64,000 nt of DNA from an uncultured Pseudomonadota bacterium (GCA_903928965.1 CAIYSZ010000114.1:1-64000), one strand, 5' to 3'. Positions 1 to 9,280 are shown, counted from the first letter of the stretch. Notes: generated from the letters alone by a model not told the origin. Numbers and translations: made by a program.

Positions 1-9
1 ACCGGGGGG

Positions 10-477
10 TTACCAGAATTCCGGCTCCGGCCGGTTGTGCGGTTGGCAGTCGATTAGCAAAATATTGGCGTGTTCGTCAAAATGGACGGTCACGGTTTGT
101 TGCGTCCGGGCTTGCATTAATTTAGCGGCGTCCACGTGGAACACGGCGCATAATTCGCCGTCGCTGACCACCGACCGCGGCTGAATGCGCCGGCCGGCGC
201 GCAACCAAGACCGTCCAAGGGTCCAGATCAGCCAACATAGGCCTATGGCGACGATGATCACGCCGTAGAGCTCCAGCAACTCTAATAACGTCTTGTAGCC
301 GCCGAACCAGCGAATTTCGTCGGACAGGTGTTTGACGCCCATCAGCCAGCCGCCCAGCGTGAACAGCGGAAATAGGAAATACAACCAAAGCAGCCAGCTG
401 ATTACAGAAAGCAGGACCGAGGCCAGCTTTTGGCGGAAGCTTTGTAGATGAGGTTGGTTGATGATGATGTCTTTCAT
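10..477 (-). CDS. pgaD: PgaD-like inner-membrane subunit of poly-GlcNAc synthase
   Basis: A 155-residue protein with two membrane segments (about residues 19-43 and 71-88) and a short cytoplasmic C-terminal tail, the size and layout of PgaD. In known systems PgaD is the small partner of the glycosyltransferase PgaC and is needed for c-di-GMP-stimulated synthesis of beta-1,6-N-acetylglucosamine polymer. The identification leans on pgaC and pgaB nearby on the same strand. Unusually it is not directly behind pgaC: about 3.6 kb carrying two opposite-strand genes separates them, so it needs its own promoter in the 478-765 gap. PgaD diverges strongly between species, so the match is by topology and context. 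Confidence 0.8.
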   Translation of the reverse strand: MKDIIINQPHLQSFRQKLASVLLSVISWLLWLYFLFPLFTLGGWLMGVKHLSDEIRWFGGYKTLLELLELYGVIIVAIGLCWLIWTLGRSWLRAGRRIQPRSVVSDGELCAVFHVDAAKLMQARTQQTVTVHFDEHANILLIDCQPHNRPEPEFW

Positions 478-765
478 TTAATTTCTTTCTTTTTTGTGTG
501 CCGCACACCCGTTATTGAATGCCGGTTCCTCTCGCCAGCAACGGGAAATGTTTCTTTGTTTAGTCTCGACTGCCGGCGTTGCGCTATCTACTAATTGTGG
601 CAATATACGGTAAGCGCATCGCTGGCGGCGGAAATAGCTGCCCGGCAGGGCGGCCACTAATCTTGCGGTTATACGGAGTTTATGCTATATTGAAGAAAAA
701 AGCATATTTATTTACTTCCGTCTCGCGTTCGCGGATGCCGATTCCTTGGTATACAACTGATCTTT
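478..765. other. Divergent intergenic region between pgaD and the 766 gene
   Basis: A 288-base gap separating pgaD (leftward) from the two-gene unit starting at 766 (rightward). Both would be promoted from here. An AT-rich stretch with a TATATT element near 685 could be a -10 box for the rightward gene, but I see no convincing -35 partner. No RNA gene or repeat seen. Confidence 0.4.
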
Positions 766-1764
766 ATGTATCTTAGCCCTTCCATCGAACAGCTTGCAAC
801 GGACGATGTCGCGGCGTGCGCGGGCGTTACGGAGCGTTGCGAAGCAAGTAATTTTCGTTGGGAGCGCGCGGTTACGGATGAACGGGCGAGGGAGTATTGT
901 AATTATGTCGAGGCCGTGGTTGAGCATAAGGATTGGAAAGCTGGGCATAAGGAATATGTAGGCGAGTATGTCCAAATTGCCAAGGATTTGCCGCGCAGTT
1001 CCGAAAGTTTTCTAGCGCTCAATCATGCGGCGCATTTGCATGAATTAATGGACGATACATGGTTATTGCGCTTGGAGTCGATAGATCGTTTATTTGGCGA
1101 CCCATTGATAGCTGACGTCACTGATAATTTTTGGTGGCGTTTTTATAGATCCCAAAATGACCTGCTTAAGGATAACTTGCCTGATGAGGCCGAGGCGTTA
1201 AGAAGTGAGTTTGTGACGCAATGGAATGGCTTGCGCACACAAGCACGGCCACAGTTCGCGACTTTTTTGAACGATTTTGGCGGCAATTTAAAGGATTTGT
1301 TAAGACAAGATTGGCCACATATGCTGCGTGATCGTCTGGGATTGACGCATTGGCCTAGTACCCCTGGCAAACCGTTGCCGGTTGCCTTAGTAAGCTATAG
1401 TGTGCAAGAGGTGCGCGCGGCGCGATTATTGGCCGAGAACAAAGGAGCCGTTGCCGGTTTTTGCCGGCCCACGGCGCTTGACGCGGAAATGTCTGCCGCC
1501 TTTATTCCCGCGCCTTTATCCACTGGAAACCAAAGTTACGGTTATACCCTGGATTTATCGAATCCAGGTATTCCAGAAAGCTTTAGCCCGGAATTGCTGA
1601 CTTTTCCGATTGAGTATTTGCCTCGGCATATCAAAGGGCTGGGGTTTATCTCGCGCCAGCATGCGCTGCTAGAGCCGCAAGCCATGCTAGAAGCGCGCAA
1701 TCGGCATGTGCAAGGGCTGCGGAAATTATCCAGTGGCGCGGACTTTGGCGAGGTGTTGGCGTGA
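766..1764 (+). CDS. Uncharacterised protein, first gene of a two-gene unit
   Basis: A 332-residue soluble protein with no signal peptide or membrane segment and a mixed charged composition. I do not recognise a family. The N-terminal half looks largely helical, with many Trp/Leu/Asp residues in short stretches (about residues 60-190). The stop codon overlaps the GTG start of the next gene by four bases (GTGA), so the two are very probably co-transcribed and translationally coupled. There is no clear Shine-Dalgarno before the ATG at 766. The pair lies in opposite orientation between pgaC and pgaD, which suggests later insertion into the pga locus, although codon use does not look foreign. Confidence 0.7.
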   Translation: MYLSPSIEQLATDDVAACAGVTERCEASNFRWERAVTDERAREYCNYVEAVVEHKDWKAGHKEYVGEYVQIAKDLPRSSESFLALNHAAHLHELMDDTWLLRLESIDRLFGDPLIADVTDNFWWRFYRSQNDLLKDNLPDEAEALRSEFVTQWNGLRTQARPQFATFLNDFGGNLKDLLRQDWPHMLRDRLGLTHWPSTPGKPLPVALVSYSVQEVRAARLLAENKGAVAGFCRPTALDAEMSAAFIPAPLSTGNQSYGYTLDLSNPGIPESFSPELLTFPIEYLPRHIKGLGFISRQHALLEPQAMLEARNRHVQGLRKLSSGADFGEVLA

Positions 1765-3950
1765 GTTGGCGGCAATGGGCGGATGAGTTGCGCGCCGTGC
1801 CAAGCCAGGCCGTGGCGGACTTATTGCGCGGCGCGGCGGATATTAGCCCGTTTGAACGAGTGGAAGCGCATGAGTTTTTGCTCGCGGTATTGCCGCGCGG
1901 CGCTCGGGTTCAACAACGTGCACCGCTAGGTCACCCTAGTGACGATATTCTGGAAACCGACGCCGATTTGCTTAGCTTTTTAGACTCCGGGTTGAAGGCT
2001 TGGTTTTTGGAGCAACGCGACGGACTACCGCCCGTGGCGCGAAGACTAAGCGCTTATGCGGCGCGGGTGTGCGCAGCCTTGCAATGGCCTATGTATTTTG
2101 ACTTGCCGCAAACCCGCGCCGTTTTAGCGGCTGACCGCGCCGTCTGGTTGCGCTGGTTAGCTTCGCTGACGGTTTCGGTTTACCGCGATCCTGAATACGA
2201 TTATTGGCAGGTGTTGGCTTCGGTTCAGGCGGACGATAGGTTGCAGTTTTTTTGGCAATCGTTTGTGGTGGAAGCCGGACGCACCCGCTCCGCGCGCTAT
2301 TTGAATTTAGGCTTGCTGGCCTTGGCTAAATTGCCGTTGTCGCAGGAAGACAGTTTGCGCAATTTGCGCTTGCAAGCGCAGGCCTTGCTTAATCGCTATA
2401 AAACCCGCCAAGCTTGGGGCGCGCCGGCGCAAGAAGAATTGGCGCAAGGCTTGCGCGGGGTGATGGCGCGTAATCCCAGCTTGAGCGCCGGGAATTACCA
2501 GGAATTTTTGCGCGGTTTGCTAGAGCCGTTGGGTCAAGACAAGATGCTTTCCATATTAAGTTTGTTGGGGTTTGTCCCATCACAACCTGGGCGTTCCGGT
2601 AATAATTATAAAAGGCCTGAACCTCCAGGCTTGGCAGATGACACCGATCAGGCCGTCGAGAGGGTGCGTAAATCACCTAGTTTATTGCAAGCGTGGGATG
2701 AAGTCCGTCCTTTGCTGAGCGTGCACGAGGCATACGTGCATAAATCCGGTGATGCTTATTACTTTGTGCGCAATCTGGACCGCTGCGGGCGAGCGTTGTG
2801 TAATAAATACGAGATTCGCGAACCGGAAGTGCGAGACAGTTTGTTGCAATGGGTGCGGCTGGCCTTGTGCCTGGATGCCGAGGACCAAAGACTTTGGATG
2901 CTGTGGCAACTGGTATTACGCAAGAGTGGCTATGCGCGCCGCGCGCAATGGGTGTTGTGGGAGATGACGCGGCGGTTTCCGGATCATTTGCCTTGCCGGG
3001 TGGAGTTGGCGCGCTTATTGGCGGAGTCCGCTATTGAAAATGACTGGGCGCAAGCCCAGCGATTGTTGCGGCAAGTGTTGAAAATGGATACCAACAACTT
3101 GTATGCCTATTCTACCTTGGCGCAGTTGGCGATACGGCGCGAGGATTGGGCGCAGGCTTTGGATTATGCGCGACAGGGATTGCAGATTGATGAATCCGAT
3201 GGGAGTAGCGCGGTATTATTGGCCACCGCCTTGTCGCGGCGCAATGAAGCTGGTGATTTGCAACGGGCGATTGAAGGTTTACAGCGCTTTGTAGACCGTT
3301 TTTCAGGGCAATTGAACCCTGAAGGTTATCTTCGCAAGTTGTTGAAGCGGCAAGAATTGTTAGAGCAAGGTCAATTCCTGCCTTTCGAGGATGATGTTGA
3401 GGGGCAACATGCCGCCGCCGTGCAACCGGAAGAAACCAACGCGGCTTGGTTGGCTTTCGCCGAGTCGGTTCGTGGAGTAGCGGACGATTCAGCGGTGGCG
3501 GAACTTGCCCAGCCAAATAATCAAGTATCTAGAGTATTGCCGTTGCCGCAATTCTTACGTTTAGCCGTGGAGCGCGGGGAGTGGGGAAGCGATCCGTTGC
3601 TTCATTACGATGAAGCCGCTAAAAGAGAGTTTGCTTTGGAAATTGGGTTATGGCGTTATTTGCAAGTAATACAATCGCCAATATCCAGTGCGGCGGACCA
3701 AGAGCGGGCTAGGGAGGCGGTGCAAGCGTGGATTGATAAAGAGCAGCGGACGCACGGGGAAAAGAAATCAGCGTCCGCGGAATTAAATGCCGCGAGCCAG
3801 GAAAAAAATTCTTGGATTACCTATTTGAGTCATGAATGGTTGGAATTAAACGCCGCTAGCGAGGATCGGTTAGCGACCGGCGCGGCATGGCTGAAGGATT
3901 TATTGGCCAGATATCAACCCTTGCCCGCGCCGGTGCTGGCGGCGGTTTGA
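1761..3950 (+). CDS. Large TPR-containing protein of unknown function
   Basis: A 729-residue protein starting at a GTG that overlaps the previous stop. Residues about 390-530 contain helical repeats of tetratricopeptide type (pattern of paired helices with W-A-Q-A-L/Y-A and L-A-x-L-A signatures), while the N-terminal 300 residues and the C-terminal 200 are Leu/Ala/Trp-rich helices without a recognised family. There is no signal peptide and no C-terminal beta-barrel, so it is not PgaA, although PgaA is the TPR protein one would expect in a pga locus. It may be a cytoplasmic scaffold working with the 766 gene product; that is inference. Confidence 0.75.
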   Translation: MSWRQWADELRAVPSQAVADLLRGAADISPFERVEAHEFLLAVLPRGARVQQRAPLGHPSDDILETDADLLSFLDSGLKAWFLEQRDGLPPVARRLSAYAARVCAALQWPMYFDLPQTRAVLAADRAVWLRWLASLTVSVYRDPEYDYWQVLASVQADDRLQFFWQSFVVEAGRTRSARYLNLGLLALAKLPLSQEDSLRNLRLQAQALLNRYKTRQAWGAPAQEELAQGLRGVMARNPSLSAGNYQEFLRGLLEPLGQDKMLSILSLLGFVPSQPGRSGNNYKRPEPPGLADDTDQAVERVRKSPSLLQAWDEVRPLLSVHEAYVHKSGDAYYFVRNLDRCGRALCNKYEIREPEVRDSLLQWVRLALCLDAEDQRLWMLWQLVLRKSGYARRAQWVLWEMTRRFPDHLPCRVELARLLAESAIENDWAQAQRLLRQVLKMDTNNLYAYSTLAQLAIRREDWAQALDYARQGLQIDESDGSSAVLLATALSRRNEAGDLQRAIEGLQRFVDRFSGQLNPEGYLRKLLKRQELLEQGQFLPFEDDVEGQHAAAVQPEETNAAWLAFAESVRGVADDSAVAELAQPNNQVSRVLPLPQFLRLAVERGEWGSDPLLHYDEAAKREFALEIGLWRYLQVIQSPISSAADQERAREAVQAWIDKEQRTHGEKKSASAELNAASQEKNSWITYLSHEWLELNAASEDRLATGAAWLKDLLARYQPLPAPVLAAV

Positions 3951-4084
3951 ATTGCCGGTTGCCGGTTGCCTAAGCGTTTTGCGGCCAAGCACCGGGTTTA
4001 GCTATTCAGTACAAGAGCATAAATATCGGCTACCAAGGCTTAAGCCGGGACAACCCTAAAGTCACCAAATAGTTATATTTAAGT

Positions 4085-5434
4085 TTATTTTTTTCTCAGT
4101 CCGCGGTCCAGAGTCACCCAGACCGCGCGTTGTCCGCGTTTTTTGCGCAAGGCCTTGACGCAGCCGTTGAGGGTGGCACCGACTTGAATGAACCAGTAGA
4201 CGATGGGATACCAAATCATCCAGTAATAACGCCTTGCCGCGCCGCTGTTTTGACTTTCGTAGCGCGAGTCTATGCTCAAGCTGACGCCGAATTGGATTAA
4301 ACAGGTGATGCACAGCAGCATGCTGGTCCAGCGCGGGGATAAATCGGCTAGGGCTTCATTGGCTTGGTTGGCGAACAGCCATTGCAGAGGCGCGGCCAGA
4401 ATATAGGCGGTCACGATAAAAGCCCAGGTCAGGCTGACGCAGCATTCCAGATACAGGGGCCACATGCCGCGCGAACGCCAATGCCATAGCCGCCGGAAAT
4501 AGCGCAGCATGACTTCGACGCCGCCTTGCGCCCAGCGGCTGCGTTGTTTCCACAAGCCGGGCAGGGTTTCCGGCATCAACACCCAGCACAGGGCGTTGGG
4601 TTCAAAGTGGATGCTCCAGCCGGCCAGTTGTAATTTCCAGCTGATGTCTATGTCCTCGGTCACCATGTCCGGGCTCCAATAGCCGACATCATGCAGCGCG
4701 GTTTTACGGAAGCCGGCGATGACGCCGGAGACGGTGAAGATTTGGCCGTAGGTGCGTTGCGCGCGTTTAATCATGCCAACGATGGCGGAAAACTCGCCGA
4801 CCTGGACTTTACCAAGCAAGGTGGAGCGGTTGCGGATGCGCGGATTGCCGGTCACCGCGCCGACGTGCGGGTTTTCCAGAAAATGTTTGACCATCCAGGC
4901 GGTGGCATTAGGCGCCAGCAGGGCGTCGCCGTCTATGCCGATCAAGATTTCGCTGTTGGACAGCAAGGCCGCGGTGCGCAGTCCGACCGCCTTGCCTTGG
5001 TTTTTGGCCAGATTGACCACCCGGATTTTCGGGTGCTTCACCGCCAATTCGTGCAATATGGCCAGCGTGTTGTCTTTGCTGCCGTCGTTGATGGCGATGA
5101 TTTCATAGTTGGGATATTGCTGGTGCAGCAGGTATTCGATGGTTTCGCGCACGTTTTCGCCTTCGTTATAGCACGGAACCAGAATAGATACCGGCGGATA
5201 CGCCGGCAAGGAGGGGAGGCTGCCCAGGCCGCCGCCTTGCCGCCGCTCCCAGCGAAAATAATAGATAATGCCGCCCAGCATCCAGACATAGGCCATTAGC
5301 AGCGGGTAGTAAAATATGAAACGGGACAAATATTCGTCCAGTTGCTCCCACGGCAGCTCTTCCAGGCGCTCTTGCCAAATGAGGCGCCAATCGATCAACT
5401 GCTGAATCCAGGGGTGGTCGGTGATCGATTCCAT
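4085..5434 (-). CDS. pgaC: Poly-beta-1,6-N-acetylglucosamine synthase (GT2)
   Basis: A 449-residue family 2 processive glycosyltransferase that would polymerise UDP-GlcNAc at the inner membrane. The catalytic set is complete: NDGS with Asp near residue 117, the DGD metal site at 168-170, TED at 259-261 and QRSRW at 297-301. One hydrophobic helix lies at about residues 38-60 and more follow the catalytic domain (about 310-420), the topology of PgaC. It lies 25 bases downstream of pgaB on the same strand, so the two form an operon. PgaD, the usual partner, is encoded separately at 10-477. Confidence 0.95.
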   Translation of the reverse strand: MESITDHPWIQQLIDWRLIWQERLEELPWEQLDEYLSRFIFYYPLLMAYVWMLGGIIYYFRWERRQGGGLGSLPSLPAYPPVSILVPCYNEGENVRETIEYLLHQQYPNYEIIAINDGSKDNTLAILHELAVKHPKIRVVNLAKNQGKAVGLRTAALLSNSEILIGIDGDALLAPNATAWMVKHFLENPHVGAVTGNPRIRNRSTLLGKVQVGEFSAIVGMIKRAQRTYGQIFTVSGVIAGFRKTALHDVGYWSPDMVTEDIDISWKLQLAGWSIHFEPNALCWVLMPETLPGLWKQRSRWAQGGVEVMLRYFRRLWHWRSRGMWPLYLECCVSLTWAFIVTAYILAAPLQWLFANQANEALADLSPRWTSMLLCITCLIQFGVSLSIDSRYESQNSGAARRYYWMIWYPIVYWFIQVGATLNGCVKALRKKRGQRAVWVTLDRGLRKK

Positions 5435-5459
5435 TTAGTCCGCTCTAGCGCGATCCTGC

Positions 5460-7364
5460 TTAGTATTGAACATTAACAGGAAAAAATTGTTTCAATTCGG
5501 AGAGGCGCGGCTGATCGCGGTATACGTTGTCCGGGTAATAGCCGATGTGCTTGGCGCCAAGTTTTTTCAGCAATTCAAATTGTTCGCTGATTACCGAGAT
5601 CGGTATGTCTTGCCGCCGCGCCCAATCCACGGTTTGCAATTCAAATACCATTTTGTCCATGCCTTGCGGATAGGCGGCGGTTTTCGTCGCCAGTTCGGTT
5701 AGCCAGGAGCGCGGGTCGGCGGCGTTTTCCATGAATGGCATGGCCTCGACCGCGATATAGTCATAATGCTTTAGAAACGCCGGGAAGGATTGGGCGTACC
5801 ATTCCTCGCTGTCGGGCATTAGCAGCGGCAGAGAGTAGAAATTGCGCGCGGTTTTGATATTGGGCCGGTAATAACGCACCCGGTCGGCTAAATAATCGGT
5901 GAATTGGCCGATCAGTTCGGTTTTATGCCGCGCCCATTGTAAACGCATGTCGCTGGTGGCGTGCAGTTGGCCGAAGTCGGCCGGTAGGCCCCAAACATCG
6001 CGGGTATAATCCAGCGCCAGCGGCGACACGTCTTCGTAGTCGGACAGTATGCCGTCGTCGTGGAACAGTAGGCCGTTGAACACGCAATATTTGGCCAAGT
6101 CTTCATACAGCTCGCCGACGAATTGGCGGGCTTCCGGGTTGAACGGCGACAACCGGGTGTATATGTGGCGGGATAGCTGAGCCTCGCCGTCGCGCCATTC
6201 CTTGACATACCATTTCAAGGGTACGTCGGCTTTGAAGGCCATGATCGGCATCCAGGCGTAAACCTTGACGGAAGCGCGGCTGCGCAGTTGCCAGGCCACG
6301 TGGTTGAACAGGTCGCGGCGCACCGGCAGATGGCGGTTGGGGAAATAGAGTTGGTCTGCGTTTCCGTCGCCGTCCGGGTCTGAATAGGCTTGCAGAAACA
6401 CCGTGTTGGCTCCGCTGGCCTTGACCCGCTCCACTAGCGCGGACAAATTGCGTTGGGTTTGCTCCTGGTCGGCGTCGTAGATGTAGTCCATGTCCACGTG
6501 CATCACCCGCATTTGCAGGTTTTGGCGTTGGTTTTTCATGATGCCGGCGAATTGCTCGGTATTCGGATCGTCGGTGATCATCATGCGTTTGACGACGTTT
6601 AAATCGGCTAGGGTGTTGACGCCATCGTTTAGGCCCATGGTGATGGACATGCCGTTCAATTTCGCCGCTTCCAGCGCCACGGCGTTGTATTCCCCATAAG
6701 GCCAGACCATGACGCGCGGCCGCTGGCCTATCAGTTGCAATAAGCCGTCGGAGCTTTTTTGCAAAGCCTCGAATAGGCGTTTGCGGTAAGCTTCGTCGGT
6801 TTCATATTCGTCGTATTCGGCGCTATACAGACGGGCGGTCACCGCGCTTTGCTGATTGCCCTGCGGATTGGCCGGGATGCTATGGTGCAGGTCGTGGCTG
6901 TGAGAGGCGACTTCCACCAGGCCGGTTTGCATCACTTCGCGGATTTGCGCCGCGTTCATGATCGGTTTGCCTTCGTGCGCGCCGTTTTCCTCCAGCCAGG
7001 AGCCGACGACGCCGAGCAGGGCCGGGTAATGATATTTTTTCAACAATGGCAAGGCGCGGGTGTAAAAGCTGAGGTAGCCGTCATCGAAAGTCAGCAACAC
7101 GGCCTTGGCCGGCAGCGGTTTCACCCCGTTGCGGGCGTCCAGTAAATCTTGAATGCTGATCGGATGATAGCTGTTTTTCTTAAGCCAGGCGAAATGCTGG
7201 TCCAAGTGTTCGCGGCTGACGCCAATGCGGTCGAACGGCGGCGTGCGTTCCTCTTCTTCCAGAATGTCGTGGTAATTCAGGGCCAGAAATTCGCCGGCGA
7301 CGGGATCGGCGGCGGCGGTCAGGCACCCAAAAATCAATGCAATATAGGCAAGATAGCGCGGCAT
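5460..7364 (-). CDS. pgaB: Poly-GlcNAc deacetylase / hydrolase
   Basis: A 634-residue two-domain protein. The N-terminal part is a polysaccharide deacetylase (NodB homology) with the TFDDGY metal/catalytic motif at about residues 92-97 and a later SHSHD-type His motif. The C-terminal half (from about residue 290) is the glycoside-hydrolase-like domain found in PgaB. In E. coli PgaB partially de-N-acetylates the polymer in the periplasm so that it can be exported by PgaA. The N-terminus is a short signal peptide with Phe-Gly-Cys at residues 12-14, compatible with a lipoprotein. First gene of the pgaBC operon here; the outer-membrane porin gene pgaA, normally upstream, is absent. Confidence 0.93.
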   Translation of the reverse strand: MPRYLAYIALIFGCLTAAADPVAGEFLALNYHDILEEEERTPPFDRIGVSREHLDQHFAWLKKNSYHPISIQDLLDARNGVKPLPAKAVLLTFDDGYLSFYTRALPLLKKYHYPALLGVVGSWLEENGAHEGKPIMNAAQIREVMQTGLVEVASHSHDLHHSIPANPQGNQQSAVTARLYSAEYDEYETDEAYRKRLFEALQKSSDGLLQLIGQRPRVMVWPYGEYNAVALEAAKLNGMSITMGLNDGVNTLADLNVVKRMMITDDPNTEQFAGIMKNQRQNLQMRVMHVDMDYIYDADQEQTQRNLSALVERVKASGANTVFLQAYSDPDGDGNADQLYFPNRHLPVRRDLFNHVAWQLRSRASVKVYAWMPIMAFKADVPLKWYVKEWRDGEAQLSRHIYTRLSPFNPEARQFVGELYEDLAKYCVFNGLLFHDDGILSDYEDVSPLALDYTRDVWGLPADFGQLHATSDMRLQWARHKTELIGQFTDYLADRVRYYRPNIKTARNFYSLPLLMPDSEEWYAQSFPAFLKHYDYIAVEAMPFMENAADPRSWLTELATKTAAYPQGMDKMVFELQTVDWARRQDIPISVISEQFELLKKLGAKHIGYYPDNVYRDQPRLSELKQFFPVNVQY

Positions 7365-8004
7365 GTCTTATTTTTTATTCTTAAAATTCCGAACTGTATA
7401 TTTTACCAAACCCGCGCCTGGCCGGGATGATTTAACCGACGGCGGCCGGCATGCCGCTTGGCGTGCGCCGAGTACCGAACCCTTAAACCTCAAGATCAAT
7501 TGTTTTTTGCTTTGGATATTGTGTTGGAGATTGATCAAACAGAACTGATCGAACGGAACTGATCATACAAATGGGATTGATCATGCCTAAATCCATGTTG
7601 ACGATTGAGCTACGCTCAAACTTTTCGCGCTTGGGTATAAAACCGGTGTTAATGATTGTGTGATTTAACGGGCCGCCTAAATTTTTTATGGCATATGCCG
7701 CAGTCTTAGCCGCGTTAAAGGCCTGGTTTTAGACATTATGTTTAATTACACGTTGATTACTAATCAATTTTGAAAATTGGCGTGGCTTGTGCAAATTAAA
7801 ATCGGGCCGAGGCGTTTGAAGCTGTCAAGAGACAGGTTTGGGGCAGGGATAGTCCTGGAACGCCCCCGGTCTGAAATGCTTAGTTGATTTGGCCTCTGTT
7901 CAGGCGGAAACGGATTTTCGACGATTGAATAATGGATTAGCCATGCCTGGGTTAGTCGGCCGTTGTATCTGTGTTGTAAAAAAACGAATATTGAGGATAA
8001 CTAA
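7365..8004. other. Intergenic region between pgaB and a PEP-CTERM-like gene
   Basis: A 640-base AT-rich divergent region. It should hold the leftward pgaBC promoter and, nearer the right end, the sigma-54-type promoter of the 8005 gene. It also contains four TGATC cores at 7532, 7546, 7560 and 7578, three of them exactly 14 bases apart, which could be a regulator-binding array. The roughly 200 bases between the sigma-54-like site and 8005 form a long 5' leader in which I could not identify a known riboswitch. Confidence 0.5.
7778..7793 (+). promoter_or_regulatory. Sigma-54-type promoter for the 8005 gene
   Basis: TGGCGTGGCTTGTGCA matches the -24/-12 consensus TGGCACG-N4-TTGCW with the invariant GG and GC at the correct ten-base separation; one mismatch lies in the -12 element and two in the -24 element. 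Transcription would start near 7804, giving a leader of about 200 bases before the PEP-CTERM-like gene. RpoN control of PEP-CTERM genes with PrsK/PrsR is known in other bacteria; a link here is inference. Confidence 0.55.
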
Positions 8005-9177
8005 ATGAAATTATTGAAATTACTGTCGATGTCAGCAGCGGTGGTCGCGGCTATGTCGGCTTCGCAAGCGGTTTATGCGCATGCCTCCTTTGACATCGGT
8101 TCTTCCGCCGGTAATCCGGTTTGGTTGAACGGTCTGCCGGCTTCCGGCGTGGAAACCCCGCAATACCCGAACAGTTCGATCAACATTCCGCAAATCGCGT
8201 TCGCCGGTATTCACGGCGCGACCGCCAGCAACGCGCGGGTTATTGAAACCGGCGCCTATGGCCCGGCCTATAACGCAAGCACCGCGCCTACCGGCGTGAC
8301 CGCCGCGCAATTGGGTGGCGTGATTCATAACGGCGTGACTCCTGCTCAAGGCAATACCTTGTTCGGCCAAGCCTATAACTTGACTCTCGCCTCCGCTTCT
8401 TCAAAACTCGGTGGCCCTAGCGTCAATGAGCCATCCAGCGCGCCTAGCCAAGCTAGCTTGCCAACCGTATCGGTAACCCAAGGTTCCGCGGCTAACGGCA
8501 TTTACAACGCCGGCAACAATACCTTCAACACCGGTAACTTGTACTTGAACCCTTACGCCGGTTCCGGTAGCGTGGCGGGCACTTCCGCGGCCGACGGCGA
8601 ATACAACATCATTCAAAGCACCCATGCGCAGTATTTGAACTTCGCCATTGCGCCGGATACTTCATCGGCCTTGGTCTCGGATGGTTTGTCTTCCCAGGCG
8701 GGCCAAGACTTGTTGACTTACACCTTGTATCAAGGCGTGGCCACCGGCGCCGGCTTGAGCGGTTTGGTGGAGTTGGGCAGCGGTCAAGCCAGCAGTATCG
8801 GCGGTGAAGTTGACTTCTCGGTTAATTTGCAAGGCGATTATTTGAACAATGATCCAACCACCGGCGGTCAATTCACCTTGGTGGTCGGCGACGCCAGCCA
8901 AAGCAGCGATTCAACAAACAGCGCCACCTATGTTTCCGCCGCGAACTATGACCCATACATCAGTATCGCCATGTGGGAAACCGGTACCGGTTCCGCCAAC
9001 ACCACCGCCGGCTACGACCAATTCGTGGGCGCGGGTTACACCACTTATCAAGAAACCGGCGCCAATCCTTTGACCAACCCGTTGATCAATCCATCCGCGG
9101 TGCCTGTACCAGGCGCGGTGTGGATGTTCGGCTCCGTGTTGGCTGGTTGGATGGGTTTCCGCCGCCGTCAAGCTTAA
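8005..9177 (+). CDS. Exported PEP-CTERM-like surface protein
   Basis: A 390-residue protein with a clear signal peptide (about residues 1-25, cleavage after A-Y-A) and a C-terminal sorting-type tail: a VPVPGAVW motif, a hydrophobic helix and a terminal RRR cluster. This tripartite tail is the PEP-CTERM arrangement in its V-P variant, processed by exosortase in bacteria making exopolysaccharide. The mature part is rich in Ala, Gly, Ser, Asn and Thr with no Cys, typical of surface beta-structure; no enzymatic domain is recognised. A good GAGGAT ribosome site precedes the ATG, a sigma-54-type promoter lies 212 bases upstream and a terminator lies downstream. No exosortase gene is in the window. 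Confidence 0.85.
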   Translation: MKLLKLLSMSAAVVAAMSASQAVYAHASFDIGSSAGNPVWLNGLPASGVETPQYPNSSINIPQIAFAGIHGATASNARVIETGAYGPAYNASTAPTGVTAAQLGGVIHNGVTPAQGNTLFGQAYNLTLASASSKLGGPSVNEPSSAPSQASLPTVSVTQGSAANGIYNAGNNTFNTGNLYLNPYAGSGSVAGTSAADGEYNIIQSTHAQYLNFAIAPDTSSALVSDGLSSQAGQDLLTYTLYQGVATGAGLSGLVELGSGQASSIGGEVDFSVNLQGDYLNNDPTTGGQFTLVVGDASQSSDSTNSATYVSAANYDPYISIAMWETGTGSANTTAGYDQFVGAGYTTYQETGANPLTNPLINPSAVPVPGAVWMFGSVLAGWMGFRRRQA

Positions 9178-9280
9178 TCCTTTGGATTATTAGACTAGAC
9201 TGCTTCTTGGTTGGAAGTCAGGTTTGACAGGAACGCGGCGATGGAACGCCGCCGGCTAAGGATGCCATGAGTAAATGAAA

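Noticed and set aside
1761-3950. TPR protein as the missing PgaA
   Set aside because: No signal peptide and no C-terminal outer-membrane barrel; also on the opposite strand to pgaBC.
4691-5299. 202-codon plus-strand frame inside pgaC
   Set aside because: Shadow frame; the minus strand carries the complete GT2 catalytic motifs.
7800-8004. c-di-GMP riboswitch in the leader of the PEP-CTERM-like gene
   Set aside because: I could not find the conserved core of the GEMM class; some hairpins only.
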